Below, piece after piece: positions 10,257 through 22,221 of a stretch of DNA of 64,000 nucleotides. Position numbers and translations under genes: made by a program. Position 1 is the stretch's first letter. Each line of letters starts with the position of its first letter. The notes beneath the pieces were generated by a model that was not told the DNA's origin, did not search any database, and saw nothing but the letters and a program-made list of their open reading frames with translations. The DNA is taken from NCBI GenBank assembly GCA_028023455.1, contig JAQFVV010000277.1, positions 744,001-808,000 of the forward strand. Reading direction: 5' to 3'. This DNA is from Epiperipatus broadwayi. Lineage: Eukaryota; Onychophora; Udeonychophora; Euonychophora; Peripatidae.

Positions 10257-12039
10257 GTGAGTACTTCTACTATTTACAAATCACATTTAAAATTAATTTA
10301 TTATTACACTTAATAGTTATAATAAATTGTATGGTCTGTTACCAGTGATATCATGTGATGTTTAAGCAGCAAAGTTATAGGCTGAGCACAACTATTCCAT
10401 TTGATTAAGCAAACAAAATATTTTTTTTAATTTTCTTCAGCTAGAAATTGAACTAAAATCCTTTAATAATCACCTGTGGGTCAACTGCTCAGGACATTTT
10501 ATTAAAAGCTTTAAATAGATTATAAAAATATATTTAATTTTTAAAATCTCTGTTAAAACAGACAAATAGCAAAGTCATTTTACTATTACATTCGTTTTTA
10601 TAACTCAATCATAATGTCATTCGCTAAAAGTTCTCCAGAATTGTACATCATAAATGAATCTATTCAAACTCAAACTATTATCATTGATATATGGGTAAAT
10701 ATTAAAGAAATATGGACTGGATATGTAACAAAAAATATGACATTTTCTGATTTTGGAGTATGCTTTAATTAAATAATCAAAGGATTTGAACTTTGGAATT
10801 TATAAAAAAAATCAGAATACCATGAATAGAAGAGCTAGGAGTATAAACTTTAGCCTTTGAGATTCAAAACCCACTAAGCTGTCAGTAATAAATTACGTAT
10901 CTTTAAAATTTATTTGAAGGATTCAGTGCTTGAAAGTTAGTAAGAAGGTTGAGCACTAGGGGTGACAAAGCTAGAACTGTGATTTATGGTCCTTAGTCTC
11001 TAGAGTCCACAATTCTATTACTTCACTAGACCATACAGAGTAAAGATATCTTTAAATACTATCAAATCAATTTCTGACAAGGCTACCATCAAGACATAAA
11101 TAGAAATTCACATATAATCTAATTGATTATCCACTTAATCTTACTAATTGTTGCTACAAAATTCTAAACAGTTTATTGACATCACTCAGTCCCAAAATAT
11201 TAATACTTTACTTATTCTTTTTTTATCTTGACTAGATGTCAAAAGATAGAAAGTATCCTCAAAACAAGAGACTTCCTTGGAAATAAAGAAAATATGCTAA
11301 ATCTAAGCTTATGTCAGATTTTGGTAAAGAAATATAGAAAGTCCATTGACCTATAGTGGGCTACTAATAGCTGAAGATGATAATCTTTATAATGAATTCT
11401 GAATAAAGTACTTACTATTGGTGAATCGTGAAAACAAAATCAGTCTTAGACATACTTTTAAATAAAAGCATATACAAAGATAAGTTATGATATTAGTTAC
11501 TTAGGTAGTTGATCTTTAATGATCAAGCTAATAAACTGAATACAACAATTCTAGTCAGGTAGACCAACTGAGAATTTTTTTATTGCTTTTCTCATCTAGA
11601 ATCAATTATGAAACAAAACTTGAGCTGTTAAGTTTGCTGTTTGAACAACTGCTTTCAACTTCACAGGGTATTTATTAGATATGTAACAGAAAATATATTT
11701 TTTATTTACACATCTGCCACTATAAGCTTTGGTAATTAACAGATGCCAGATGATAATGCTTAATAAATTCCTATAAGTGCTATCCTATCCAATATCATCA
11801 GATTAGTTTCAAACTTATTAAGCACTATCATCTAGTATCTATTAATTAATAAAGCTAGCACTAGATGGCATAGAGGTATGAAGAAAAAATTATGCTGCTG
11901 AAACAGCAATGAGAAAGCTGAAGGCATGTGACACATAATATATTATTATGTAGTAGAATAGTAAATTGGTTGTTTTATATATATAATGAATCTCTTTTGT
12001 GATGGAATTTAAATTAAATTAATCTAATCGAATGATTAA
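10257..12039. other. Probable intron sequence with SINE-like relics
   Basis: This follows the exon donor site. On the minus strand, about 11040-10920 reads as a tRNA-like relic (TGGTCTAGTGAAGTAATAG resembling an A box, AGTTCTAGCTT a degraded B box) related to the starts of the repeats at 12040 and 26130. A second relic near 10435-10500 resembles one near 52620-52725. No exon with acceptable splice sites was noticed. Confidence 0.45.
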
Positions 12040-12613
12040 TTCATATAAGTTCAAGATCAGAAGTGACAGAACTAAAACCGTGATCCATGAACTTTGATCT
12101 CCAGAGCCCCCCCCCCCCCCGTTATGTCATTGCATTTAAAAACATAGCGCTGCAGTGATGTGAAGACGCGTTTGTAATGTAGAACTAACTTGAAAAACAA
12201 ATGTGTTTTTAATTGGTTAAAGGAATTGTTTACTTAGGGGGGGGGGGTCAAAAATGTTAAATTGATTTATCATTTTATTTTTTGTCTTTTTACGATGATG
12301 TTAACAAAGTTGTTTGTTTAAAATTATTTAAAAAATCGTAGGTGAGAAGTTAACGTTATATTTTTTTGCAACAAAAATTAACTGCACTTTTTAATTAGTA
12401 GTTGAGATTTGCATAAGTAAAAAAAAAAAAAATGTTTTTAATGTAAAAAAAATGATTAAATTATATTGATTGAAATTCATCAATTTTCTGTTGATGTTGG
12501 AAAGATGTGAAAGATTGCGAGATATATTGAACTGTGCGCTGCTTTAAGAGTAGAAGGTTGTTTTTTTTTTTTAGTATATATTGAGTTTTTTATATATTTT
12601 TAAATCGTGAAAT
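12040..12613. repeat. Dispersed repeat R4, copy 1
   Basis: About 570 bp similar along its whole length to 26130-26735. The 5' portion, read on the minus strand, resembles a tRNA-derived SINE head; the rest is A/T-rich with shared blocks such as ttaactgcactttttaatta and ttctgttgatg. It contains runs of C (near 12106-12120) and G (near 12237-12247). The Ty3/gypsy LTR starts exactly at its right edge. Confidence 0.75.
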
Positions 12614-13250
12614 TGTTATAATCTGAATACAAAGAAAGGTATAAAGATAAATAAAGTAAGGTGTGTGCGTGTGTGGATATAATTAGAAATAAAAGGACAT
12701 TAGCACACACACACACCCTAGAAAGTCAATATGATGATACTTAAAATTACCAAAACGAAATATGTAAATTGATATGCTAATTTGCAAATTAGAAAAAAAC
12801 AAATGAAAACTGCGGAATTAGATGTGTGGGTGCAGATGTAAGCGTGAATAAGGCCGAAAAGCAAAATGAGTTGTTAAGCCTGGATGCAAACTATTATGCA
12901 AAAGTGTTAACAGTGAAGACTGAGCAGAGCTTAAAAGATGCAGTGAAATAGAATGCAACATTGTAGATAACATTATGAAATATGGTGCATGCATAGACAC
13001 ATTGAACTATGTACCTCTGTTATCGTAGTTGTCCGATAATGCCAGAAAATTATCTACTTATAGTTGCAAATTTATTTGTGAAGGCAACCAGAAAATTGCT
13101 ACTTGAAGTTACTAATATCTAACTAATGTATTTTATATTAAGAGTAATAAACTATTTTTCATTAAGTTTAAATTTGGTGTGCATTTTTAAAAAATATATA
13201 TTAATGAGTATGTAGCTGGCTTAGGTGGATTTGATCCCCTGTATACATTA
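12614..13250 (+). repeat. 5' LTR of the Ty3/gypsy element
   Basis: Starts TGTTATAATCTG and aligns with 17736-18673 through blocks such as ataaataaagta, gaatagggcc/gaataaggcc-type sequence, gcatgcatagacacat, gttgcaaatttatttgtga, gagtaataaactatttttca and tagctggcttaggtg. An AATAAA-type signal lies within gagtaataaac. The right boundary is approximate, because both copies fade out around cattag/catcag. Confidence 0.8.
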
Positions 13251-13383
13251 GTTGGAAAAGTTACCAATTTAAGAATCTGTGTAAGAAAATATTAGTTGGG
13301 ATAAGAACCTGTGAAAGTATTATGGGAATACAGAATAATACAATAACATCCTTCTATGTTAGCAGTATGAAAAGCAAATATAT

Positions 13384-16300
13384 GTGTCCCATATCAAGAG
13401 ATCCATGACAATAAACAATATTGTAGAAAATAAGCTGAAAGTCACTATTTTAGTGTGGATGTCAGGAAAGAAAGTATTCCAAATAGTTGTCTGTGTGACC
13501 CAAAAGCACTTGAAGATACTCCATATGAAGAATTGTCACAAAATACTGAAACCAATGACTTTGAAATCTGGAGAGCAATTACATTTCTAAAATGAAGTCA
13601 TGAAGTAAAAGCTTTTGGAGTAAGATATATGAATTGCATGAGCTAACAATAAAATGCCAGTTCTAAAATGAGCTGAAAGATACACCAGTTGCTATGAGTT
13701 ATGAGAAATATAAAGCTTAGACACGTATTATTAAATATGCTGGGTCTATTGAAAGAGGAATAGCATATGAGACAGTTTCAGAACATCCAACACAATTCAA
13801 AACTATGGCAAATGCTATCAAATCAGTTACATTGATAAACAAGGTGAAAACTCAGACAACTAATAAGAACACTAATGTTTATGTTTGTTATTGCTGTGAT
13901 ACAAATTGACACATAAAGAAAATATGTACATTTAAAAATAAGAAATGTCATAATTGCTAACTGAAAGGCCATTTGTCTAATGTTTTAAAAGCAAATAGAA
14001 AATGTCGAAAACAGATTCAGCAAATAGTAAATCTAGGGGAGAAGCTTACAAGAGTTTAAGGAACATGAACAAATAATAAATAGTAATAACGTATAATTTA
14101 TTAGAAGTGAAAATCTGTGAAGAAATTAAAATGAAAATTAACAGTGGTGCAGATGTGTCTCTCATTGCTCAAAATAATCAAATAACCATTAAAAGAAAAT
14201 GGAATTAAAATATACCAATCAATAAGAATTTGGTTGCTACAGATATAAAAGATAATCACATTGACATAATAGTAATAGTGTATGTACCGGTAAAAATTAA
14301 ACAAATAAAAAATTTACCAATATATGTTGTATCTAAGGATTTAAGCATTATGTAAGGTTGTAACTGGTTTAAGCCTTTTGTAATTAGAATTGATATTATT
14401 AAAAGAAAACAACTTAAATATGAAATAAGAAATAAATTCCCTCAACTGTAAAACCAGCTCAGTGTACTTGATTATGCAACCAGTCAATACAGAGCTAATT
14501 TTGAATGTACAACCAATCATCTGTAGGTTGGGAAAAGTTCCATTTGTTCTTAAGCCTAAAGGAGAAGAAACATTAAATTAATGGTCAAGAAAGGCATTGA
14601 TGGAAGATTCTTTCTGAGCTACACTCTAGTCATTAATATTAAAACCCAATGCTAATGTAGGTATATGTGACAGCTATAAATTAATAGTAAATAAGAATAT
14701 TAATAAAGAAGCTTATCCAGTGCCAAGTACCAGTGAGGTATTAGCTTCTCTACAGAAAGCTCTTTTTTCCAGACTGGCTTTGCAGTAGGCATTTCATCAA
14801 ATCCTGGTTACTGCTAAAACAATGAGTTATTTACCATAAACACAGATTTGGGTCTGTTTAAGTTCAATAAGTTGTCTTATGGTATAGCACCTAAGGTTTT
14901 CCAAGCCAAAATGAAAAGTTTTTAAGAGGTACATAAAGAGTTGTATCTTGACATTTTAATAGTCACAAATTGAAAAGGATTTTAAGGAACTGGGTGAATG
15001 CTGTGCTCCAAAGCTTAATAAAATGGGAGCTACATTAAATGCCAGTAGAGGTATATGGTCAATCAGAGAAATTAAATTTTTGGGGTATATTATGTTGGAT
15101 AAGACAAATATCTCACTCTTGAGAAGGTCAGAGCAATTAAGAATGCACAGAAACCAACAAATATCAGAGAATTGCTAGCCTTTTGGGGTATACTCACTTT
15201 TTTTAAAAGCTTCCTTAAAGGAAAATCCCATATAGCAATTCCTCTCTACCACTTATTAAAGAAAAAACAGAGATGAATGATTAAAGACTTACTGGCTTCT
15301 AGTCAATTGCTAGTACATTGTCATGACAACCAAGAAATTGTCATTATTATGTACACTCTGGCATTGGAATAGGTTACTGCAATTTTTCACAAAGCACAAA
15401 CACCCTATAGCATACCCTTCTATAACACTGTCTGCTATTGAAAAAAACTATAGCTAACTAGTGTTAAATAATAAATGAATACTTTCACTGCCAATACAAG
15501 ATATAGCATTTAAGAAAGAATATTTTGTATGGGCAGTGAAAGTATTTATTTATTTAACACTCATAAAAGCGCATTTACAATAGCTGTAAAAGGCTGATAT
15601 CTAATGTATTACAATTATAAACATCGCACTATATAAATAAATGCTTATTTATATAGCTAACTAGGTAAAGAGGTTTTAGCTATTATATTCACAGTAAAAA
15701 GTTTTACCAATATGTATGGATATTCCTTTAAAATCCTTATGAATCATAGATCTTTGTTGGGGATTTTAGGAAAAAGTATAAGTGACTCTGGGATATGGTA
15801 GTCAACATATGCTATGATAGATTAACGTCTTGGCTTTTTACAATTTAAGTTAATATATGTCAGGAAAGCTGATAAAACTTGCAGATGCTCTTTCTAGAAC
15901 TCCAGATAAAAGCACACAAACCCCATATGACTGGAATAAATTATATAAGTACTATGAAATCTAAAGCAGTGAATAGCAAAGTTATAGCAGATTATATGAA
16001 AAAGAGTGTTATATGTTAGTTTGTAAGTGGGTAAAACAAGAATGATCAAAGAAACAAACAAATAATGTGGATCAGCAAATTTAGAACATCCAAGAGAGCT
16101 TATCTATATGTAACAAATGTATCCTTGTGACTGAGCAAGAGGAAATGTATGTTAGCACTGCTACATGACAGATACTTGGAATTGTCTCCGTAAAAGAATT
16201 AGCTTGGTTATATATCTGGTGGCCTAATCTGAATTATGATCTCAATAAAACTGTCAAGCCTGGCAATCAATAGTGAGACTATAACCAAAGGAGTTATATT

Positions 16301-17074
16301 ATAACTGTGGACAAAATTTATTAAACCATGGAAATGATTCATTTAACCCATGCAGGACCATTCAATGGATTTATAGTTCTTGTAATCATTGATGCATATT
16401 CTAAATGGATGGAATACAAAATAATAAAAATATTAGCACATATATTATTATCAAAACATTGAATAAATTCTTCACAACACATGGTTATCCCAAATTATTA
16501 GTAGATAAGAAGGGAGTACAGCATTTATTAACACCCTGACCCTGAGCAAATAGACTAGAAAAAATGGCCAAGAACTAAAGAATACATGGAATAAAATGAA
16601 AGATTTGCATATCCATGAAATGTTAACTACAGCACTTCACACTGAGTTCAATGAAATGTCATTTTTAAACACATCTCTATATTGATACAAGATAAAACTG
16701 GAAAAATGGAGACAAAGTTAGAAAGTGGATACATAAGGCACTAAAAAAGAAATGACTACCTGTTATCTAAGCAATTACATATGATTAAATTGGAAGATGG
16801 CAAAGAAATAAGAAGACATATAAACCATTTATGTGAGCTATTAGAGTTAAGTAAAAAAATAACTGGTTCATCTCCCACTCTTGTTGTGAATCATATTAAA
16901 TATAGTGAAAAAATCAGCATGAAAACATTTAATGAAACTGAAAAAAATGAAAAAGAAGAATATAAAAGTTCAAATCTATCAGACCTACCTGTTGATCATA
17001 TCAGAGGTAGAGAAACCAATACACCTGCTAAGAAGGACAGAATAATGAAAGTCTGTCAAATTAAAGGTTTATAA
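13384..17074 (+). pseudogene. gag-pol remnant of the Ty3/gypsy element
   Basis: Recognisable pieces in order: two CCHC zinc knuckles (13886-13985, the second with its last Cys lost and with in-frame stops); an aspartic-protease box reading INSGADVSLI near 14137-14165; RT from about 14560, with YGIAPKVFQAKM at 14877-14915 matching the gypsy palm block; RNase H with NHRSLLGILGKS near 15745 and a degraded ADALSRT equivalent near 15880; integrase with LAWLYIWWPNLNYDL near 16205-16250 and GPFNGFIVLVIIDAYSKW near 16352-16410, which holds the first catalytic Asp. The 97-codon open stretch 16781-17074 (KLEDGKEIRRHINHL) matches the integrase C-terminal tail. No reading frame is intact. Confidence 0.87.
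15449..15664. mobile_element. 190-bp nested insert with 13-bp target duplication
   Basis: The sequence tatagctaactag occurs at 15449-15461 and 15652-15664; removing the intervening 190 bp and one copy restores continuous RNase H homology. The insert opens with an imperfect inverted repeat (tgttaaataataaatgaata at 15462 against the run ending atttatttatttaacac near 15562) with cactgcc/ggcagtg at its inner ends, followed by about 90 bp of A/T-rich tail. Family unknown. The long target duplication suggests a retroposon rather than a cut-and-paste transposon. Confidence 0.75.
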
Positions 17075-17123
17075 TTGTAATTGAACTTTACAGTAATTTC
17101 TAAAATGAAGGGTGGTAATGTTT

Positions 17124-17726
17124 TCCTAAAGGTTTGTGATGATGGTGTTCTAGCTGTATTTTTATATTGGACTATTTCCATCATCTAATATGTGTGTTGA
17201 ATGTCTTTAGAAAAGTTTAATTTTATTTAAATATTCCAAATATATTCAACTGTTAGTAATATCACAGCAAACAGGTTAGTATATCACAGCAACAAGTTAG
17301 TATATGCACCAACTGTTAATAATATCACAGCAGCTCAGTTGGTAAGAGTATTACCTTAAAATTCAATACTCAAGAATCTAAGGACCCAGGTTTGAATCCC
17401 ATGTCAGGATGGCTGTTGGTTAGAGGGTTACCTTAAAATTCAATACTCAAGAATCTAAGGACCCAGGTAGAATCCCATGCTAGTATTGTCTCTGGTCAGG
17501 CCAGTAACACCTGAAGAAGAGGGAGAATAATACCTCTCAAAATGTTGTGCATATATTAACCCGTTTTCTGTGATATTACTAACAGTTGGTGCATATACTA
17601 ACCTGTTTGCTGTGATATTACTAACAGTTGAATGCATTTGGAATATTTAAATAAAATTAAACTTTTCTAAAGACATTCAACACACGTATTAGATGATGGA
17701 AATAGTTCAATATAAAAATACAACAA
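17124..17726. mobile_element. Inverted-repeat tRNA-like element, family D copy 1
   Basis: Inserted between the pol end and the 3' LTR. The flanking 14-mer gggtggtaatgttt (17110-17123) recurs as gggcggtaatgttt (17727-17740). Arms of about 150 bp are reverse complements (tattggactatttcc near 17167 against ggaaatagttcaata near 17699). Between them lie two partial tRNA-like heads in plus orientation, with A-box-like ggctcagttggta-type and B-box-like GGTTTGAATCCC sequence near 17391, and acctgaagaagaggg downstream. It looks like a rearranged head-to-head dimer of a tRNA-derived SINE. Confidence 0.8.
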
Positions 17727-17735
17727 GGGCGGTAA

Positions 17736-18673
17736 TGTTTATGTTCTGACTATAAAGAAATTTGTACATTGATAAGGTACAAAGATAAATAAAGTAGTAT
17801 GAGTATGTGTGGATATTAGTCAGAAATAAAAAATTAAACTCATTAGCAAATGATAACTGCTGAATAAGACGTGCAGATCATTGTTATATGTAAGCAGTGA
17901 ACAGGGCCAGGAAGCAAAGTGAGTTGTCAAGTATACATGCAGTCTAATATGTAGAAGAATTAACACTGAGGAGTCTACAAAGCTTAAAAAATGTCACGAA
18001 ATAGAATGCAGGATTAACATTATGAAGTATGGCATGCATAGACACATAATGAACTATGCAACAATTAGCATAATTGTATTTTTATATTGGACTATTTCCA
18101 TCATCTAATGTATGTATTGAATGTCCTTAGAAAAATTTAACTTTATTTAAATATTCCAAATACATTCAACTGTTAGTAATAGCACATCAAACAGGTTAGT
18201 ATATTCCCCTATTTTTCAGCTGTTGCTGGCCTGACCAGTGACTGCAACACCTGAAGAACAGGGGGAAATAATACCTCTCGAAATGTTGTGCATATTCTAA
18301 CCTGTTTGATATGCTATTACTAACAGTTGAATGTATTTCGTGTATGTAAATAAAGTTAAATTTTTCTAAAGACATTCAAGACATATATTAGATGATGGAA
18401 ATAGTTCAATATAAAAATACAACTAGAACACCATCATCACAAACCTTCAGGAAAATTAGCATAATTGTTGGATAATGTTGGAAAATTTCCTCCTTGTAAT
18501 TGTAAATTTATTTGTGACGGTAACCAGTAAATCGCTAGTTGAAGTTACTAATATTTTATATTCAGAGTAATAAACTATTTTTCATTGTTTAAATTTATTG
18601 TTTTTATATTTTCTAAAAATAAATTAATTACTATATAGCTGGCTTAGGTGAGTCTGGCCCTTATATTCATCAG
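17736..18673 (+). repeat. 3' LTR of the Ty3/gypsy element
   Basis: Starts TGTTTATGTTCTG, corresponding to TGTTATAATCTG of the 5' LTR, and continues in register to tagctggcttaggtg near 18640. It is interrupted by a family D element with a perfect 14-bp duplication. The purine-rich gaagggtggtaa directly upstream (17107-17118) is a plausible polypurine tract, now separated from the LTR by family D copy 1. Confidence 0.8.
18078..18454. mobile_element. Inverted-repeat element, family D copy 2
   Basis: A 377-bp insert flanked by a perfect 14-bp duplication, attagcataattgt, at 18064-18077 and 18455-18468. Left arm starts tatttttatattggactatt; the right arm ends in its reverse complement followed by ccatcatcacaaaccttc. 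The tRNA-like heads have been lost and only ttgctggcctgaccagtga remains at the centre. It is absent from the 5' LTR, so it arrived after the Ty3/gypsy element inserted. Confidence 0.85.
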
Positions 18674-18873
18674 AAATATTAGTGATTGAAGTTTATAAGA
18701 CAGAACACTATTTTGCTTTCTATAGATTATCAACTTTTATCTTCTCAGTAAATTATCAGGAATAACTACATTTTCATTTAGCAAAAGTTAGAATTTACTT
18801 TGGCAATATTTGTTACTTTGTCTTCAAGACATTTATATTAAAAAAAAATAATGATTTAAGACTTAGGACAGTA

Positions 18874-19702
18874 AATAGGTGGCAGAAAATATTTTCTTGT
18901 TAACTGAAAAGAGATTTCTTTATTCCTCATTGTGACCTTAGTGACATCGAGCAAGGAAAAATTACATATATATTTTCTTTATTTTCTTGCCATTAGCGCT
19001 ATTACTATTGTGTAATTATTCACACGGTAATATGTTGCTCGTCAATGCACGTCACCTAATGTGAAGAGTTACTGGCTTTTTACCTCTGAATTTAAGAAGA
19101 AACATCATGATCTTTCTTCTCAGTTGCCTGATATAACTGAAATATAAGTTGGGTTTTCTTTAAGGAAAATGAATGTGTGTGTAAATAATCTTTTTTAAAA
19201 AAACATTTATAATCATGACGGAAAATTACAAATACAGCTCTTTTCCCAGGCGGCTGTAAATAGTCAGCCAAGACAGCAATTGGCAGTTTTAAAAGTAAAA
19301 TTGCTAAGATTTCCCTGATTATGGTTTCAGGGTTTCATTCAATAATGAGCTCTTATTTATATACCTACAACTGCAGATCACTTTTTAATGGAGGATTATT
19401 GTATGAATGGAAGAATAATCACCAAATATTAAATGTATAAAGTTAGAAGAAAATGTGAAGAGGCAATTGATTTGAGGAGGTGGATGAATACTTCAAAGAC
19501 GTAAGTATTGGAAACACATATGAGGTAGAATTCATTATAAATGAAAGATTAAAAGAACAACTTTTTGGAAATTAATGCTATATCAGACAGACTAGCAAGA
19601 TTAGTTCTTCAACTTAATGAAAATAATAAATGCAGATAATTCACGTTTATGTCCCAACAAATTCTCATTGTGATGAAAAAGAAGAGGATTTTTATATGGA
19701 TT
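18874..19702 (+). mobile_element. 5' fragment of an RTE LINE
   Basis: Matches the untranslated leader and the first part of the endonuclease frame of the 31-kb LINE (compare ttaactgaaaagaga here with ttaactgaaaggaga at 31135, and cctacaactgcagatcactt near 19362 with the start of the endonuclease at 31518). It carries stops and indels and stops after the region of VYAPTSS. It is decayed, and older than the 31-kb copy. Confidence 0.82.
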
Positions 19703-19949
19703 AGTGAATTTAATGAAAAATAAAATCCAGAACCAGATTAAAAAGTGAATAAAATCAGGAAGATATTTTACTGCAATTCTTCACTGTACTCCAGATATCA
19801 GCCGTTAAGAACAAATGTCCATTACACTCAAATATGTCTCTGATAATACATTCTGTGGTTCAATAATAGGTGTTTATGAACAGTTTATTAAATTTATACA
19901 TGTAGAAAGCAGTTCCAGAGAAAATTTATATTCTGTGCTGAAGTGACTA

Positions 19950-21609
19950 CACCTGGGTCTCTTTTTATGCGGTAGATAGATTCCGCAAAAAACCCACATA
20001 AAAGAAATTGCACAAAAATAGATTTAACTTACATTGAAAAATGTGAGATACATTCCATAATTTTAAAAAATCACATAAAAGAAAAGCAACAAGGTAAAAT
20101 TACTTTAAAATTCACATAAAAAATAAGGAAATAAAATATGACTAATAAAAAATTTCAAATATTTGAAAAAAATTGATACAAGACAAACTTTTTTTATTAT
20201 CTATTTAATTTTATTCAAAACAATGTTTTTATGTGTAATTTATTTTTCATTTTTTCATACATATTTTAATCATTATCACTATTTAACAATATGCAGGAAT
20301 GTTTGTGAACTGATAAGAAATCAGATTCATCACAAGAGGAAATACAATTAGCACCAACTTCAGTCTCATGATGTGTTTAATTAACCAAATAAGTGCATCA
20401 ACTGAAAAATTTCATTCATGGCTTCAAATCACTCTAAAACCATTAATTTTTGTGTTATCATAGTGAATTTACATTCTTTTTAAAGCTTAAAACAAACTGT
20501 AAGATGCTCATTTGTTGTTGCTTATTTTGAACCAAAGGGAGCACTTGATGAGAATTTTGACAGCTCCAACTTCTTTATTTGATATTCAAAATAAAAATGT
20601 ATATTTTAGAGTATTTTTTTGTATTTTTTTACATATTATAAATTATTTTGATAAAATATACTGAAAATATAATTATTTCAGAAAAATAGTTAAGATTTTA
20701 GTAAAAATTATTTACTTTTACATGAACATAAGTTTTTTTTCTCATGTGTCATAGCATCAGCCAGGAAGCGAACCTGCTAACTCAGGACAACTTCTTGTAA
20801 AACAGCCATCGCTGACCTCTTGATCACCAATGCTTGACATGCATGAACATAAGTTGAGAAAGAAAATCAATGACATATGCAGCATTTTCTAATAGGTTAT
20901 GAATGTTCTTTTTAGATTCTCCACTATAGAATATTTTTATAATTATAAATAGAAATTTATTTTTAAAAAAACTTTCGTTCACTTTCATAATCTGACAAAT
21001 TATTAATTTGTTTTTTACAAATGAATCTAATATTAAAAGATGAATATATTTTTACTGTTGATTCTGTATTAAACCAGTCAAAAGTTTAAAACTTTAATTC
21101 ACTCAACCAATAAAAAAATTTCCAGTCTAAAAGTTAATGGTTTTCTGTAGACAATGTAATCGATGATTAAACTTTGAGTCGATTGATTTTACTAATTATT
21201 TGTGAAGCTCATGATATCCAGACATACAACTATTTAGCTCTTGTTGGAGTTTAAGAGATCATTCATAATTCATGTCATTAACAAGAAGATGATTGTCCAA
21301 TTGATTAGAAAGTTGAAGACTTTCTCGAATCATTTTTTCTGTGAAATGAACAGGTTCCACTTCTGTTTCATTATTTTTTTCTATATCTTCTACAGTATCC
21401 AAATTTATTGCCAAACCTTTTTCCTGCAAGCAGTTAAAACATATAAAATATAATGTGTGTATATAAAATGGTGAAATCTCAAGTTTAAGTGAAATATGAA
21501 TTTCTTTATTGCATAAAAGAAAACCACATAAAAAAGATATTTAGCAGAAACATGAATCGCATAATTTAAAAATCACATTAAAAAAATCTGCACAAAAAAG
21601 ACCCAGGTG
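19950..21609 (-). mobile_element. pogo/Tigger-like DNA transposon (decayed)
   Basis: Terminal inverted repeats CACCTGGGTCTCTTTTTATG (start) and aaaaaagacccaggtg (end), each next to a TA dinucleotide (19948-19949 and 21610-21611), as expected for the Tc1/mariner superfamily. The termini, with Tigger-style TTTTTAtGCGG motifs, also occur on the element at 42448-43398. On the minus strand around 21430-21150 a mostly open frame reads VEPVHFTEKMIRESLQLSNQ and then ELNSCMSGYHELHK, with stops between; it resembles the C-terminal part of a Tigger-type transposase, but this assignment is tentative. DDE catalytic motifs were not identified. Confidence 0.75.
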
Positions 21610-21611
21610 TA

Positions 21612-22221
21612 TTTTTAAAAAAAATTGCTAATGGCTTTATTGCTTAAGAGTTCATAAGAAGTTTGAACAGAACTGGGAGTGTTGGAATTTATCCTGGGAC
21701 TTCCTGATTCCAAGATCAGATGCTCTATAAACCATGCTAAACCACATTGGGCGAAAAAGGCATATGTCATTATTTCTCAGGAGTTCATAAAAATTTCAAG
21801 TGCTAGACCTGAAAGCACCAGAATCAATCTTAGGATCCCATGATCTTAATTCACACACTCTACCAATTATGCCAACCATACAGGGCAGTGAAAAATTAAT
21901 TCTCTAGGTTTAAATATTACTAATATTAGAGAGAAAGAATATGAAGGGAAATTTTTTGGAGTTCAGGTTAGATTCTTAAAGAAAAAATCAAAACTATGTT
22001 TTAAACCCATTATCTACAAAGAGATGGTCAATTTTTCATAAATATATTAAAGATCTTACTATGAATTCTCTTTGCAGTGTAGGATGGGAATTTCACATTT
22101 AATGTGTTAAGACTGTAGGGTATCAACTAAGTGAGATCTGTGGTACACTTCTTGGAAATATCAGAAGATCCTCAAGTTAAAAATAATAAAAGATGACAAG
22201 TTTGTAGTATCTCTCATTTTT
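21612..22221 (-). repeat. Two degraded tRNA-like SINE relics
   Basis: On the minus strand, about 21760-21640 reads TGGTTTAGCATGGTTTATAG (A-box region) followed by a B-box-like GGATAAATTCC; about 21895-21775 reads GGCATAATTGGTAGAGTGTG and GATTGATTCTGG, then the tail that ends ttatgaactcctga. The remainder to 22221 has no recognisable gene. Confidence 0.55.

Larger units (their letters stand above)
12614..18673 (+). mobile_element. Decayed Ty3/gypsy LTR retrotransposon
   Basis: Two diverged LTRs flank remnants of gag and pol in the order nucleocapsid knuckles, protease, RT, RNase H, integrase, which is the Ty3/gypsy order. Stops and frameshifts are frequent throughout, so the element is long dead. 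At least three younger elements are nested in it: a 190-bp insert in RNase H (15462-15651), an inverted dimer just before the 3' LTR (17124-17726) and another inside the 3' LTR (18078-18454). Confidence 0.9.

Noticed and set aside
17510-18300. Family D block ctgaagaagaggg followed by cctctcgaaatgttgtgc as a hammerhead
   Set aside because: CUGAAGA, a hairpin and GAAA are present, but the base after GU varies between copies, including G, and the sequences before and after do not pair as helix I.
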